DNA of 7,615 bases from Muribaculaceae bacterium (GCA_029060585.1 JAIDTS010000457.1:1-7615); one strand, 5' to 3'. Shown: positions 1 to 6,492, numbered from the stretch's first letter. Translations and numbers: made by a program. Notes: generated by a model not told the origin, from the sequence alone.

Positions 1-5
1 GCATG

Positions 6-23
6 TCGCTTCGCGCGAAGCGA
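6..23. repeat. Perfect 18-bp palindrome upstream of the GT5-like gene
   Basis: The arms TCGCTTCGC and GCGAAGCGA are exact reverse complements with no spacer, 29 bp before the first start codon. As RNA or single-stranded DNA this could fold into a hairpin of about 7-8 bp with a very small loop. It could be a leader hairpin, the end of an upstream terminator, an operator-like site or a REP-like intergenic element. The left flank is cut by the window edge, so the full element cannot be judged. No Bacteroidetes promoter motif is visible between it and the gene. Confidence 0.5.
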
Positions 24-51
24 GGTGGCATACGGATAAAGAATCAAAGAT

Positions 52-864
52 ATGGCCAAGAAAAAATTCCTATTCGTTGCGCAGGAGGTAGCGCCCTACC
101 TTCCGCCGGAACATATATCATCGCTGGGCAAGGATGTTGCCACAGGCATCCACAAGAGAGGCTACGAGGTGCGTACATTCACTCCCAAATGGGGAGGTAT
201 CAACGAGCGTCGCAACCAGCTTCACGAAGTGATTCGTCTCAGCGGACTCAACGTCACCATCGACGACAACGACCATCCTCTACTCCTGAAGGTTGCGAGC
301 CTTCATCCTACCCGCACCCAGGTCTATTTCATTGATAACGACGATTTCTTCCAGAAGCTCGACTCGGACATCGACGAGGTTGGAAGCAACCGCCCCGACA
401 ACGACAAGAGAATCCTTTTCTTCACCCGCTCCACCATAGAGACTGCAAAGAAGCTCCAATGGGATCCGGCCGTGATCCACTCGCAGGGATGGGTTGCCGC
501 CCTGACGCCCGTATATCTGCGCCAGCTCGCCGATTCTGTCCCCTTCGAGAATTCTAAGGTGGTATATACGGTCCTCCCTGACGACAACGAGGTGGTGATC
601 GACGCTGATTTCTTCAGGCGCCTCAAGGAAGACGGAGTGAAGGAAGAATACCTTAACGGATATGAGGGTTCGGAAAAAAACGCCCGTCTGCTCCATAGGA
701 TGGCCATCGACAACTCAGACGGCGTAATTTTCATGACAGACGAGCCTGACCCCGAACTTCTCGCCGCCGTAGAGGCAAAGGGAATTCCCTACATGACGAA
801 AGATCAGGCCGACGGCAACCTCGAGGCTTACATTGAGTTTTACGACAAACTTTCCGAAAAATGA
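52..864 (+). CDS. Short GT5-like glycogen/starch synthase protein (N-terminal domain only)
   Basis: The 270-residue product matches the N-terminal, starch-synthase catalytic (GT5) half of glycogen synthases as found in the short Bacteroidales proteins annotated 'glycogen synthase'. Landmarks are FLFVAQEVAPYLP at residues 6-18, RTFTPKWGGINERRNQLHEV at 41-60, QVYFIDNDDFF at 90-100 and VIHSQGWVAALTPVYL at 141-156; the last takes the place of the HDWHT segment of GlgA. Full GlgA enzymes are about 480 residues with a second Rossmann domain carrying the catalytic Glu and most nucleotide contacts, and that whole domain is missing. The ADP-glucose-binding KTGG loop near the N terminus is replaced by a P-E-H-I-S-S-L-G-K stretch. 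The protein ends naturally at a stop overlapping the next start (ATGA), so it is not a recent truncation. Glycogen synthesis activity is doubtful; a non-catalytic or altered role is inferred. The ATG at 52 follows an AT-rich leader and opens directly into the conserved first beta strand. Confidence 0.88.
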   Translation: MAKKKFLFVAQEVAPYLPPEHISSLGKDVATGIHKRGYEVRTFTPKWGGINERRNQLHEVIRLSGLNVTIDDNDHPLLLKVASLHPTRTQVYFIDNDDFFQKLDSDIDEVGSNRPDNDKRILFFTRSTIETAKKLQWDPAVIHSQGWVAALTPVYLRQLADSVPFENSKVVYTVLPDDNEVVIDADFFRRLKEDGVKEEYLNGYEGSEKNARLLHRMAIDNSDGVIFMTDEPDPELLAAVEAKGIPYMTKDQADGNLEAYIEFYDKLSEK

Positions 865-2405
865 CGCTCCCCATCACACTGCGCAGGCGCCTCAGGCTCC
901 TGGCCGCACCTCTCATCACCATAGCCGCGGGCGGAGTGCTCCTCTCCTGCGAAGATAAGGCTCCGACCGTAGGTAGCCAGCTCGCTTCAGGCGAAGTGCA
1001 GATCGCGCTTGATTCCATGACATGGGACGGCTCGAACCAGTACGTCTACCGCGGCGACCAGAAGTTACTCGTCAGCTGCCCGAAACTTGCCTACACGACT
1101 GTCTTCGACGACGCCGTAGACACCCGCAGCTCCTCCAACCTTCTGGGTAGGATCAGCGTGCCTGAATACGGCGACCTCAAATGCTCGTTTGTCAGTCGCC
1201 TGATGTGCTCTACCTCGATCGATATTCCAGACTCAATTCCCATCGAGCATGTGGATTCCATGAAACTGATGCTTACGGTGCTAAGAGGTCAACTTACCGG
1301 CGACTCCCTCGCGCCCCAGCAGCTGACAGTCTACCGCCTGACGAAGAGCCTCCCGACCGACATCGACAACCGCTTCGACCCGACGGGATACTACGACCAG
1401 GCATCCCTGCTCGGACGCTGTAGCTACACCCTTTCCGCACTCGGCATGAGCGACTCGATCTATATCAACCAGTCCTATGTCGACATCGACATTCCGATGA
1501 CCAGGGAAATGGCCGTCGAGACCGTTAAGGCATACCGCGATGAGAAGACAAGACAGATCTTCGCGTGGCCCCAGACTTTTGAGCAGTATTTCCACGGCAT
1601 CTACGTTGAGCCGTCGTTCGGCCGAGGTTGCGTGGCAAACATATCCTACACTAACTTCGTGATATTCTATAACTACAAGAATGCCGAAACCACGAAAAAT
1701 GAAGACGGGACTTCCTCCGTCGTATGGAAGACAAAAACCGGGGCTGCCGGCGTGTTCGCGTCCTCTCCGATCGTGCTCAGCAGCAACAATGTGACGTATA
1801 GCCCATCCCGCAAGCTTCAGGATATGGCTTCCGAAAACCAGGCGATCATCACTACCCCGGGCGGCTACAGGATAAATATGAGGTTTCCGGGCCGAGAGCT
1901 CGTAGACCTGTATCAGAAATCACAGACTAAGATGACGGTCGTCAGCGACCTTTCGTTCAGTATCCCGGTAGAGGAGATCGAAAACGACTACGACGTCACT
2001 CCCCCGCCCTACCTGATTATGGTCAAGACCTCCAAGCTCAAGGAGTTCCTCGCTTCCAACTCATTGCCCGACAACAAGGAATCTTTCTACGCGGAATACA
2101 ACAAGGGACAGAAACGCTATGGATTCTCGTCGATGAGGAACTATATCCTCGACCTCATCAAGAATGGAGTGAAGGATGAGGACCTCGACTTCACGATAAT
2201 CCCGGCCGACCTGGTGTTCGAGACCAATGAATCGAACAACTACTACAATCCTTGGAGCATCTATTACGGATACAGTACTTCAAGCTCTCAGAAGAAGACC
2301 TATCCGATCAAGTGCACCCCCTACATCGCGAAGCCGACCATGTGCCGCCTTAAGATGGACGAGGCGCGTACCATATTCACATATTCAATCCAGCAGATGA
2401 AATAA
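861..2405 (+). CDS. DUF4270 family lipoprotein
   Basis: The 514-residue product has an arginine-rich n-region, a hydrophobic stretch (residues 11-28) and a lipobox L27-L28-S29-C30, so Cys30 should be lipidated by Lgt/Lsp. It is followed by E31-D32-K33; acidic residues just after the Cys resemble Bacteroidetes surface-export signals, so display on the outer membrane surface is plausible. The mature start, with TVGSQLASGEVQI at 36-48, and the R-S-S-S-N-L-L-G-R-I-S-V-P-E-Y-G segment at 89-104 fit the DUF4270 family, known from Bacteroidetes and without an established function. The rest is Ser/Thr/Tyr-rich and apparently beta-rich, with no catalytic motif I recognise. The start overlaps the stop of the GT5-like gene by 4 bp, so translation is probably coupled, and only 2 bp separate it from the CapA-like gene. 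Adjacency to the short glycogen synthase is, from memory, a recurring Bacteroidetes arrangement, suggesting a shared envelope or glycan function (inference). Confidence 0.88.
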   Translation: MTLPITLRRRLRLLAAPLITIAAGGVLLSCEDKAPTVGSQLASGEVQIALDSMTWDGSNQYVYRGDQKLLVSCPKLAYTTVFDDAVDTRSSSNLLGRISVPEYGDLKCSFVSRLMCSTSIDIPDSIPIEHVDSMKLMLTVLRGQLTGDSLAPQQLTVYRLTKSLPTDIDNRFDPTGYYDQASLLGRCSYTLSALGMSDSIYINQSYVDIDIPMTREMAVETVKAYRDEKTRQIFAWPQTFEQYFHGIYVEPSFGRGCVANISYTNFVIFYNYKNAETTKNEDGTSSVVWKTKTGAAGVFASSPIVLSSNNVTYSPSRKLQDMASENQAIITTPGGYRINMRFPGRELVDLYQKSQTKMTVVSDLSFSIPVEEIENDYDVTPPPYLIMVKTSKLKEFLASNSLPDNKESFYAEYNKGQKRYGFSSMRNYILDLIKNGVKDEDLDFTIIPADLVFETNESNNYYNPWSIYYGYSTSSSQKKTYPIKCTPYIAKPTMCRLKMDEARTIFTYSIQQMK

Positions 2406-2407
2406 GC

Positions 2408-3523
2408 ATGGGTATCGCTACGCTTATCCTTTCGTTCAGCCTCCTGCAGATGATCACTGGGGCCTCGGCATATCCCGCCGACAGCACCGCGATGCCTCCT
2501 GTGGGAGCTACTGTTTTGTTTGCGGGCGACGCCATGCAGCATCAGGCCCAGCTCGACCAGGCTCTTCTCGAAGGTGGAGGAAAAGGCTACGATTACTCTG
2601 AATGCTTCCGATGGATAGCTCCGACTGTCACGGAGGCCGACTACGCTGTGGTGAACCTCGAGGTTCCTCTCGGAGGAGGACCTCGCTATAGCGGCTATCC
2701 TTGCTTCAGCGCTCCCGACAGTTTCGCGCAGGCACTTGCAGATGCAGGCTTCGACATGATGCTGACCGCCAACAACCATTGCCTCGACTCCGGGATGAAG
2801 GCCGCCAGACGCACGGTAAGTGCCCTCGACTCTCTCGGTATTGACCATGTCGGAACATACCACGACGCAACCGACAGAGCCACCAAGGTGCCCTTCATCA
2901 AGAGCATCAACGGCATAAAGTTCGGATTCCTCAACTATACCTACGGCACCAACGGCATTCCCGCACGCGACGGCATGGAGGTGTCGCTCATCGACCGCGA
3001 CCGGATAGCGAAGGAGATGAAGCAGACTCGCGATGCAGGTGCCGAGATTCTTGTGGTGACGATGCACTGGGGCATCGAATATGTACTCAGGGAAAACGCC
3101 ATACAGCGCGACCTGGCGCGGTTTCTGATCGATCAGGGTGCCGACATGGTGATCGGAAGCCATCCCCACGTGATCCAGCCGATGAAGATGGTGCGCGACG
3201 AGAAGCGCGGGCAGGATGTCCCGGTGGTCTATTCACTCGGCAACTTCATATCCAACATGAAGACGGGCGACACCCGCGGAGGCGCCTACGTGCGTGTGCG
3301 CGTGGAGCGTGACTCGGACGGAAAGGCTAAAGTGAAGTGGGCTGACTACGACACTTTCTTCTGCGCGAAGCCTACAGGGAAGGGATCCAACTACACCGTG
3401 ATACCATCTGACCGCACAGACCTCATTCCTGCAGCCCAGATGGAACACTGGCGCCTCTTCGACCGCTCATCGAGCAAGGTCTTCGATGCTGAAAACGTAG
3501 GCATCCCCCGCCGCAAAAAGTAA
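2408..3523 (+). CDS. Secreted CapA/PgsA-type metallophosphatase-fold protein
   Basis: The 371-residue product has a cleavable-looking signal peptide (residues 1-21, ending G-A-S-A) followed by a PGA_cap / CapA-family calcineurin-like fold. Expected metal-site motifs are all present: L-F-A-G-D41, V-V-N83-L-E85-V-P, T-A-N122-N123-H124, M-H220-W-G and G-S-H252-P-H254-V. The fold should therefore be intact and metal-binding. Family members include CapA/PgsA of poly-gamma-glutamate capsule loci, but most Bacteroidetes homologues sit without capsule genes and have unknown substrates. No pgsB or pgsC partner is visible here, so a poly-gamma-glutamate role is not supported. The gene starts 2 bp after the DUF4270 stop, so it belongs to the same transcript and probably works in the periplasm. 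A remote ATG could exist further in, but only this start supplies the signal peptide. Confidence 0.9.
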   Translation: MGIATLILSFSLLQMITGASAYPADSTAMPPVGATVLFAGDAMQHQAQLDQALLEGGGKGYDYSECFRWIAPTVTEADYAVVNLEVPLGGGPRYSGYPCFSAPDSFAQALADAGFDMMLTANNHCLDSGMKAARRTVSALDSLGIDHVGTYHDATDRATKVPFIKSINGIKFGFLNYTYGTNGIPARDGMEVSLIDRDRIAKEMKQTRDAGAEILVVTMHWGIEYVLRENAIQRDLARFLIDQGADMVIGSHPHVIQPMKMVRDEKRGQDVPVVYSLGNFISNMKTGDTRGGAYVRVRVERDSDGKAKVKWADYDTFFCAKPTGKGSNYTVIPSDRTDLIPAAQMEHWRLFDRSSSKVFDAENVGIPRRKK

Positions 3524-3542
3524 TGCCAGATTCTTTATTATA

Positions 3543-3575
3543 ATTAATCATTAATAATTAATAATTAATCATTAG
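3543..3575. repeat. AT-rich heptamer array, ATTAATC type (4 units plus partial)
   Basis: Four 7-bp units run without gaps: ATTAATC, ATTAATA, ATTAATA, ATTAATC, then a partial ATTAG that abuts the ridA start codon. The array fills most of the 52-bp gap between the CapA-like gene and ridA. It therefore forms the leader of ridA and is the only candidate translation-initiation region there. The same unit appears at 5855-5882 before the ABC-F gene. Confidence 0.85.
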
Positions 3576-3950
3576 ATGAAAACCCAGATAGACACCGCAA
3601 AGGCTCCGGGCGCGATCGGACCATACAGCCAGGCCGTAAAGGCTGGAAACCTCATTTTCGTTTCAGGCCAGCTCCCTATCAACCCTGCCGACGGAACGAT
3701 GGGAGAATGCATCAAGTGCCAGACTCGCCAGAGTCTTGAGAACGCTAAAGCTATTCTCGAGGAAGCCGGAGCATCATTCTTCGACGTAGTTAAGACCACA
3801 GTATTCCTTGCCGACATGAGCCTCTTCGGCGCCATGAATGAGGTCTACGCCGAATACTTCTCCGCTCCCTATCCCGCACGCTGCGCCTTCGCTGTCAAGG
3901 AGCTCCCGAAGCAGGCTCTCGTCGAGATCGAGATGATCGCCTCCCTCTAA
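3576..3950 (+). CDS. ridA: RidA family reactive intermediate/imine deaminase
   Basis: At 124 residues this is a full-length YjgF/YER057c/UK114 (RidA) protein, a cytosolic trimer. The family hydrolyses reactive 2-aminoacrylate and other enamine/imine intermediates released by PLP enzymes such as threonine dehydratase, giving 2-ketoacids and ammonia. Visible signature residues are A-I-G-P-Y17-S-Q, L-I-F-V-S30-G31-Q32-L, N56 in the central helix, the substrate-carboxylate-binding Arg in Y-P-A-R102 (equivalent to Arg105 of E. coli RidA) and V-E117-I-E119 near the C terminus (Glu120 in E. coli). The active site appears intact. No promoter with the Bacteroidetes -7 motif is visible in the short AT-rich gap upstream, so read-through from the CapA-like operon is possible. 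A strong hairpin terminator begins 31 bp after the stop, preceded by an ACTGAAG heptamer array. Confidence 0.95.
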   Translation: MKTQIDTAKAPGAIGPYSQAVKAGNLIFVSGQLPINPADGTMGECIKCQTRQSLENAKAILEEAGASFFDVVKTTVFLADMSLFGAMNEVYAEYFSAPYPARCAFAVKELPKQALVEIEMIASL

Positions 3951-3981
3951 ACTGAAGACTGAAGACTGAAGACTGAAGACT
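3951..3981. repeat. Heptamer array, (ACTGAAG)4 plus ACT
   Basis: Four perfect copies of ACTGAAG begin at the first base after the ridA stop codon and end with a partial ACT directly against the terminator stem. In circular permutation the unit is GAAGACT. It differs at one position from the arrays at 6346 (TAAGACT) and 6493 (CAAGACT). Confidence 0.92.
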
Positions 3982-4022
3982 AAAAAGAAGGATGAAGCCC
4001 CAGAGGCTTCATCCTTCTTTTT
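3982..4022. terminator. Bidirectional intrinsic terminator between ridA and the ABC-F gene
   Basis: An 18-bp perfect stem (AAAAAGAAGGATGAAGCC at 3982-3999 pairing with 4005-4022) encloses a 5-nt CCAGA loop. The left arm starts with five A and the right arm ends with five T, so on either strand the transcript finishes in a U run. That suits both ridA (plus) and the convergent ABC-F gene (minus). The right arm overlaps the last four sense codons and the TGA stop of the ABC-F gene (stop at 4009-4011), so ABC-F coding sequence and terminator share bases. Confidence 0.9.
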
Positions 4023-5844
4023 CCATAAGCTCAAGCATTCGGAACTCGGCTTCGTCAAGCCGGGAGATTATTTCCTCCATCCTCGCCCCGGCGGCTGTGA
4101 TCTCTTCCACTGTCATGGAGCCCGACGACATAGCCGTCTCAAGTTCCGATTTTTCCTTATTCAGATTCTCGAGCTCGATCTCAAGAGCCTCCATTTCTTT
4201 TTTCTCCTTGAATGTCAGTTTTGGCTTTCTTTCAGTCTGCCTGACTCTTGAATCTTGACTCTTGTCTCTTGACCCTTGACTCTTGTCTCTTGTCTCTTGA
4301 CTCTTGACTCTCGCCTCCTTCTCCTCCTGGCGCACGCAGTGGCGGTAGGTGGAATAGTCGCCCGGAAAATCCCGGACCTCGCCATCTCCCTTCATGACGA
4401 AGAGATGGTCTACGATTCGGTCGAGGAAGAATCGGTCGTGGCTGACCACTATAACGCATCCCTTGAAGTCGGCGAGATAATTCTCAAGCACGGTCAGGGT
4501 CATGATGTCGAGGTCGTTGGTAGGCTCGTCAAGGATCAGGAAGTTTGGCTGTCGCATGAGCACTGTGGCGAGATAAAGGCGCCGGCGCTCTCCCCCGCTG
4601 AGCTTGTAGATGTATTTCTGCTGGGTGGCGGGCTCGAATAGGAAATGGGTGAGAAATTGCTGGGCCGTCAGCGTGGTCTTGTCGTCGATACGTACTGTCT
4701 CGGCAATCTCCCTCACTGCGTCTATCACCTTCTTCCTCTCGTCAAAACCGGTCATTCCCTCCTGGGAATAATATCCCCAGCGCACTGTCTCGCCTACATC
4801 GAAGTGGCCGGAATCCGGCTGAAGCTCGCCGAGCAGCATCTTGATGAAGGTAGACTTTCCGGCGCCGTTGTCGCCGACAATGCCGACTTTTTCAAAGCGG
4901 GCGAAGTTATAGTTGAAGTCGTTGAGTATCGGGATTGTGAGCAGGGAGCCGTCAGCTGCGGCCTTCTCGAATTTCTTAGCCACATGCACGGCCTCGAATA
5001 TCTTGTTGCCTATATAGCTGCCTTTTACGGCGAGACGCACATCTTTCTCCTGAAGATTGACGTGGGAGCGCTTCTCCAGATCATGGAAAGAGTCAATGCG
5101 GTATTTCGCTTTGCTTCCCCTCGCCTGAGGCTGGCGCCGCATCCACTCAAGCTCAGTGCGCAGAAGATTCTTCACCTTGGCCAGCTCGGCGCTCAGCACC
5201 TCATTGCGTTCCGTGCGTTTCCGCAGATAGTAGTCGTAGTTGCCATCATAGATGAAAGCCTGTTCCCTGTCTATCTCGAGTATGCGGGTACAGACGTTGT
5301 CGAGGAAATATCTGTCATGGGTCACCATTATGAGGGTTACTCTCATGCGTGACAGATAGTTCTCAAGCCATTCCACCATCGCTATGTCAAGATGGTTGGT
5401 TGGCTCGTCAAGCACAAGCAGGTCAGGCTCCTCCAGAAGAGTTTTTGCGATCGATACCCTCTTGAACTGCCCGCCCGACATTGTGCCGAGCTTTTGGCCG
5501 AAATCGGAGATGCCGAGCTGCGATAGCATCTGCTTCGCGCGGTCTTCCGCTCCATAGTCTTCGCTGTCATAGGGATGCGGCTTTGCGTATTCAAGAGCCG
5601 TTGTCTCAGGATCGAATGCGGGACTCTGGGATAGATAACCGACACGGATTCCGTCGGAAAAGGTGATCTTTCCCGAGTCATAGTCGTCAAGCCCGCATAT
5701 GATGTTGAGTAAAGTGGTCTTTCCTGCTCCGTTTCTGGCAACGATGCCGATCTTATCCCCTTCCTCTACGGTCAGCGACAGGTCGGCAAATAGCATCCTG
5801 TCGCCTATCGACTTGGTGAGTTCCTCGATCTGAAGCCTGATCAT
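4009..5844 (-). CDS. uup: ABC-F family ATPase, Uup type
   Basis: The 611-residue product has two ABC ATPase domains, no membrane segments and a C-terminal coiled coil, as in cytosolic ribosome-associated ABC-F proteins. Domain 1: Walker A A36-R-N-G-A-G-K42-T-T, signature M-S-G-G-Q at 122-126, Walker B L-L-V-L-D146-E147, H-loop H176. Domain 2: Walker A G324-D-N-G-A-G-K330-S-T, signature L-S-G-G-E at 415-419, Walker B L-I-L-D439-E440, H-loop H469. The inter-domain linker (about 205-275) has the Uup-like E-W-M-R-R-Q-P-Q-A-R-G-S-K motif at 233-245. ABC-F proteins generally act on the ribosomal E/P site in translation; Uup is linked to ribosome assembly and transposon excision in E. coli, and a resistance role is not indicated. 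The first Gly of Walker A 1 is Ala36. Residues 512-535, before the coiled coil (about 545-608), are encoded by a 7-bp tandem array. The gene lies 39 bp downstream of the Dabb gene on the same strand, probably cotranscribed. Confidence 0.95.
   Translation of the reverse strand: MIRLQIEELTKSIGDRMLFADLSLTVEEGDKIGIVARNGAGKTTLLNIICGLDDYDSGKITFSDGIRVGYLSQSPAFDPETTALEYAKPHPYDSEDYGAEDRAKQMLSQLGISDFGQKLGTMSGGQFKRVSIAKTLLEEPDLLVLDEPTNHLDIAMVEWLENYLSRMRVTLIMVTHDRYFLDNVCTRILEIDREQAFIYDGNYDYYLRKRTERNEVLSAELAKVKNLLRTELEWMRRQPQARGSKAKYRIDSFHDLEKRSHVNLQEKDVRLAVKGSYIGNKIFEAVHVAKKFEKAAADGSLLTIPILNDFNYNFARFEKVGIVGDNGAGKSTFIKMLLGELQPDSGHFDVGETVRWGYYSQEGMTGFDERKKVIDAVREIAETVRIDDKTTLTAQQFLTHFLFEPATQQKYIYKLSGGERRRLYLATVLMRQPNFLILDEPTNDLDIMTLTVLENYLADFKGCVIVVSHDRFFLDRIVDHLFVMKGDGEVRDFPGDYSTYRHCVRQEEKEARVKSQETRDKSQGSRDKSQDSRVRQTERKPKLTFKEKKEMEALEIELENLNKEKSELETAMSSGSMTVEEITAAGARMEEIISRLDEAEFRMLELMEKEG
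4242..4311. repeat. Ten-unit heptamer array inside the ABC-F coding region
   Basis: Ten gapless 7-bp units on the plus strand: TGACTCT (5 copies), TGTCTCT (3), TGAATCT and TGACCCT (1 each). On the coding (minus) strand the unit is AGAGTCA or AGAGACA, a permutation of CAAGAGT or CAAGAGA, close to the intergenic CAAGACT unit. Three units equal 21 bp, so the protein gains a 7-residue period: R-V-K-S-Q-E-T, R-D-K-S-Q-G-S, R-D-K-S-Q-D-S, R-V-R at residues 512-535. The tract is hydrophilic and sits between ABC domain 2 and the terminal coiled coil. Confidence 0.95.
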
Positions 5845-5847
5845 TCC

Positions 5848-5882
5848 TGACTCAATTAATCATTAATCATTTATCATTTATC
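5848..5882. repeat. Heptamer array, TGACTCA plus ATTAATC/ATTTATC units
   Basis: Five consecutive 7-bp blocks: TGACTCA, ATTAATC, ATTAATC, ATTTATC, ATTTATC. They occupy nearly the whole 39-bp gap between the Dabb stop and the ABC-F start on the minus strand, so they form the ABC-F leader. The last four match the array before ridA (3543). The first is one base from the TGACTCT unit found inside the ABC-F gene, so both unit families meet here in the same register. Confidence 0.85.
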
Positions 5883-5883
5883 G

Positions 5884-6177
5884 TTAGCACTGGTAGTCCA
5901 CGCATGCGCGGGCCTCCTTGTAGGGTCCGAGGATGGCGGCTGCCGCCACATGAGCCGGATGCTTCGCATAGACGGCAACATCCTTCATCTCAGGCACCGT
6001 AGCCGTGAGCACCACATCCCAGTCTTCGGCAGGATTCTCGTTTATTCCTACCTCCATTGCCTGCAGGCACTCTATCTTACCGGGAAGGGCCAGAAGTGCT
6101 GCCTTGAAATCTTCGGCGATCTTGCGGCGCAACTCGTCGCTGCCGTGAAGCTTGAACATTACGATATGCTTTACCAT
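5884..6177 (-). CDS. Dabb (stress-responsive alpha/beta barrel) domain protein
   Basis: The 97-residue product is a complete single Dabb domain, a ferredoxin-like alpha/beta fold that dimerises into a barrel. Family landmarks are the opening strand V2-K-H-I-V-M-F-K9, the strand W53-D-V-V-L-T-A-T60, and the Y70-A-K-H73-P-x-H76-V-A-A-A segment, with a final V-D-Y strand. Family members include plant stress-induced proteins, some cyclases and many bacterial proteins of unknown function; nothing here identifies a substrate. No signal peptide or membrane segment is present, so it should be cytosolic. The start is preceded on the coding strand by an AT-rich tract (6178-6205), typical for Bacteroidetes initiation. 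It is the first gene of a probable two-gene unit with the ABC-F ATPase 39 bp downstream. No functional link between the two is evident. Confidence 0.9.
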   Translation of the reverse strand: MVKHIVMFKLHGSDELRRKIAEDFKAALLALPGKIECLQAMEVGINENPAEDWDVVLTATVPEMKDVAVYAKHPAHVAAAAILGPYKEARACVDYQC

Positions 6178-6290
6178 ATATAAAATAAGTTTTTATTTTT
6201 CATTTGTCTAATCTTCCATACTCGCTCCTACCACTCTGCGCTCTACCATTGAACTTCCATTAACTCACTGCCCTACATTATCCGCGTCAG

Positions 6291-6303
6291 CCGGCGAAGC
6301 CGG
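6291..6303. repeat. Small hairpin CCGGC-GAA-GCCGG
   Basis: Five perfect base pairs close a GAA loop; with one bulged C the pairing extends to the AGC/GCT flanks. The core GCGAAGC is the heptamer known to form an unusually stable DNA mini-hairpin, and it also occurs in the palindrome at 6-23. The same 7-mer also occurs inside coding regions of this window, so its presence alone is weak evidence of function. Confidence 0.5.
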
Positions 6304-6345
6304 GCTCAGCCACGAATCAGCGTCGGCCAGGTCGTTGACATGCCT

Positions 6346-6361
6346 CTTAAGACTTAAGACT
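6346..6361. repeat. Short heptamer array, (CTTAAGA)2 plus CT
   Basis: Two perfect tandem copies of CTTAAGA and a partial third lie between the two GC-rich hairpins. The permuted unit TAAGACT differs by one base from the arrays at 3951 (GAAGACT) and 6493 (CAAGACT). Two copies alone could be chance; membership in the family is supported by the identical AAGACT core. Confidence 0.6.
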
Positions 6362-6399
6362 ATATAAATCCGCGATCCATCCGGCCACGTCAGCGCTTC

Positions 6400-6423
6400 C
6401 GGCAGGGCGAAAGCCCGCAGCCG
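6400..6423. repeat. Interrupted hairpin with GAAA tetraloop
   Basis: An inner stem GGGC-GAAA-GCCC (6405-6416) is closed by a GNRA-type tetraloop. An outer stem CGGC (6400-6403) pairs with GCCG (6420-6423) across an asymmetric internal loop of one base on the left and three on the right. This resembles a folded RNA element more than a terminator, since no T run follows on either strand. Confidence 0.45.
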
Positions 6424-6492
6424 ATCTGCGTTGCCTGCCCTTCTTTTCAAATCCAAGCCATTATATGCCGTCCGCCAGTTCACTTCCCAACC

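Noticed and set aside
2321..3169. Long minus-strand reading frame (282 codons)
   Set aside because: It lies opposite the CapA-like gene, whose family motifs are all intact; the minus-strand product is Cys/His/Val-rich with no family features, as expected for an antisense shadow in GC-rich coding DNA.
2408..3523. Poly-gamma-glutamate capsule locus
   Set aside because: Only the CapA/PgsA-like fold is present; no PgsB ligase or PgsC membrane protein is nearby.
4009..5844. ABC-F antibiotic resistance protein
   Set aside because: The inter-domain linker, the C-terminal coiled coil and the chromosomal housekeeping context fit Uup rather than resistance-type ABC-F proteins with extended linkers.
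6240..6254. tRNA-like segment on the minus strand (GTTCAATGGTAGAGC, like a D-arm)
   Set aside because: No acceptor stem, anticodon arm or T-arm consensus (TTCRAATC) follows at the right distance, and the match overlaps the second copy of an imperfect direct repeat (6223-6251).
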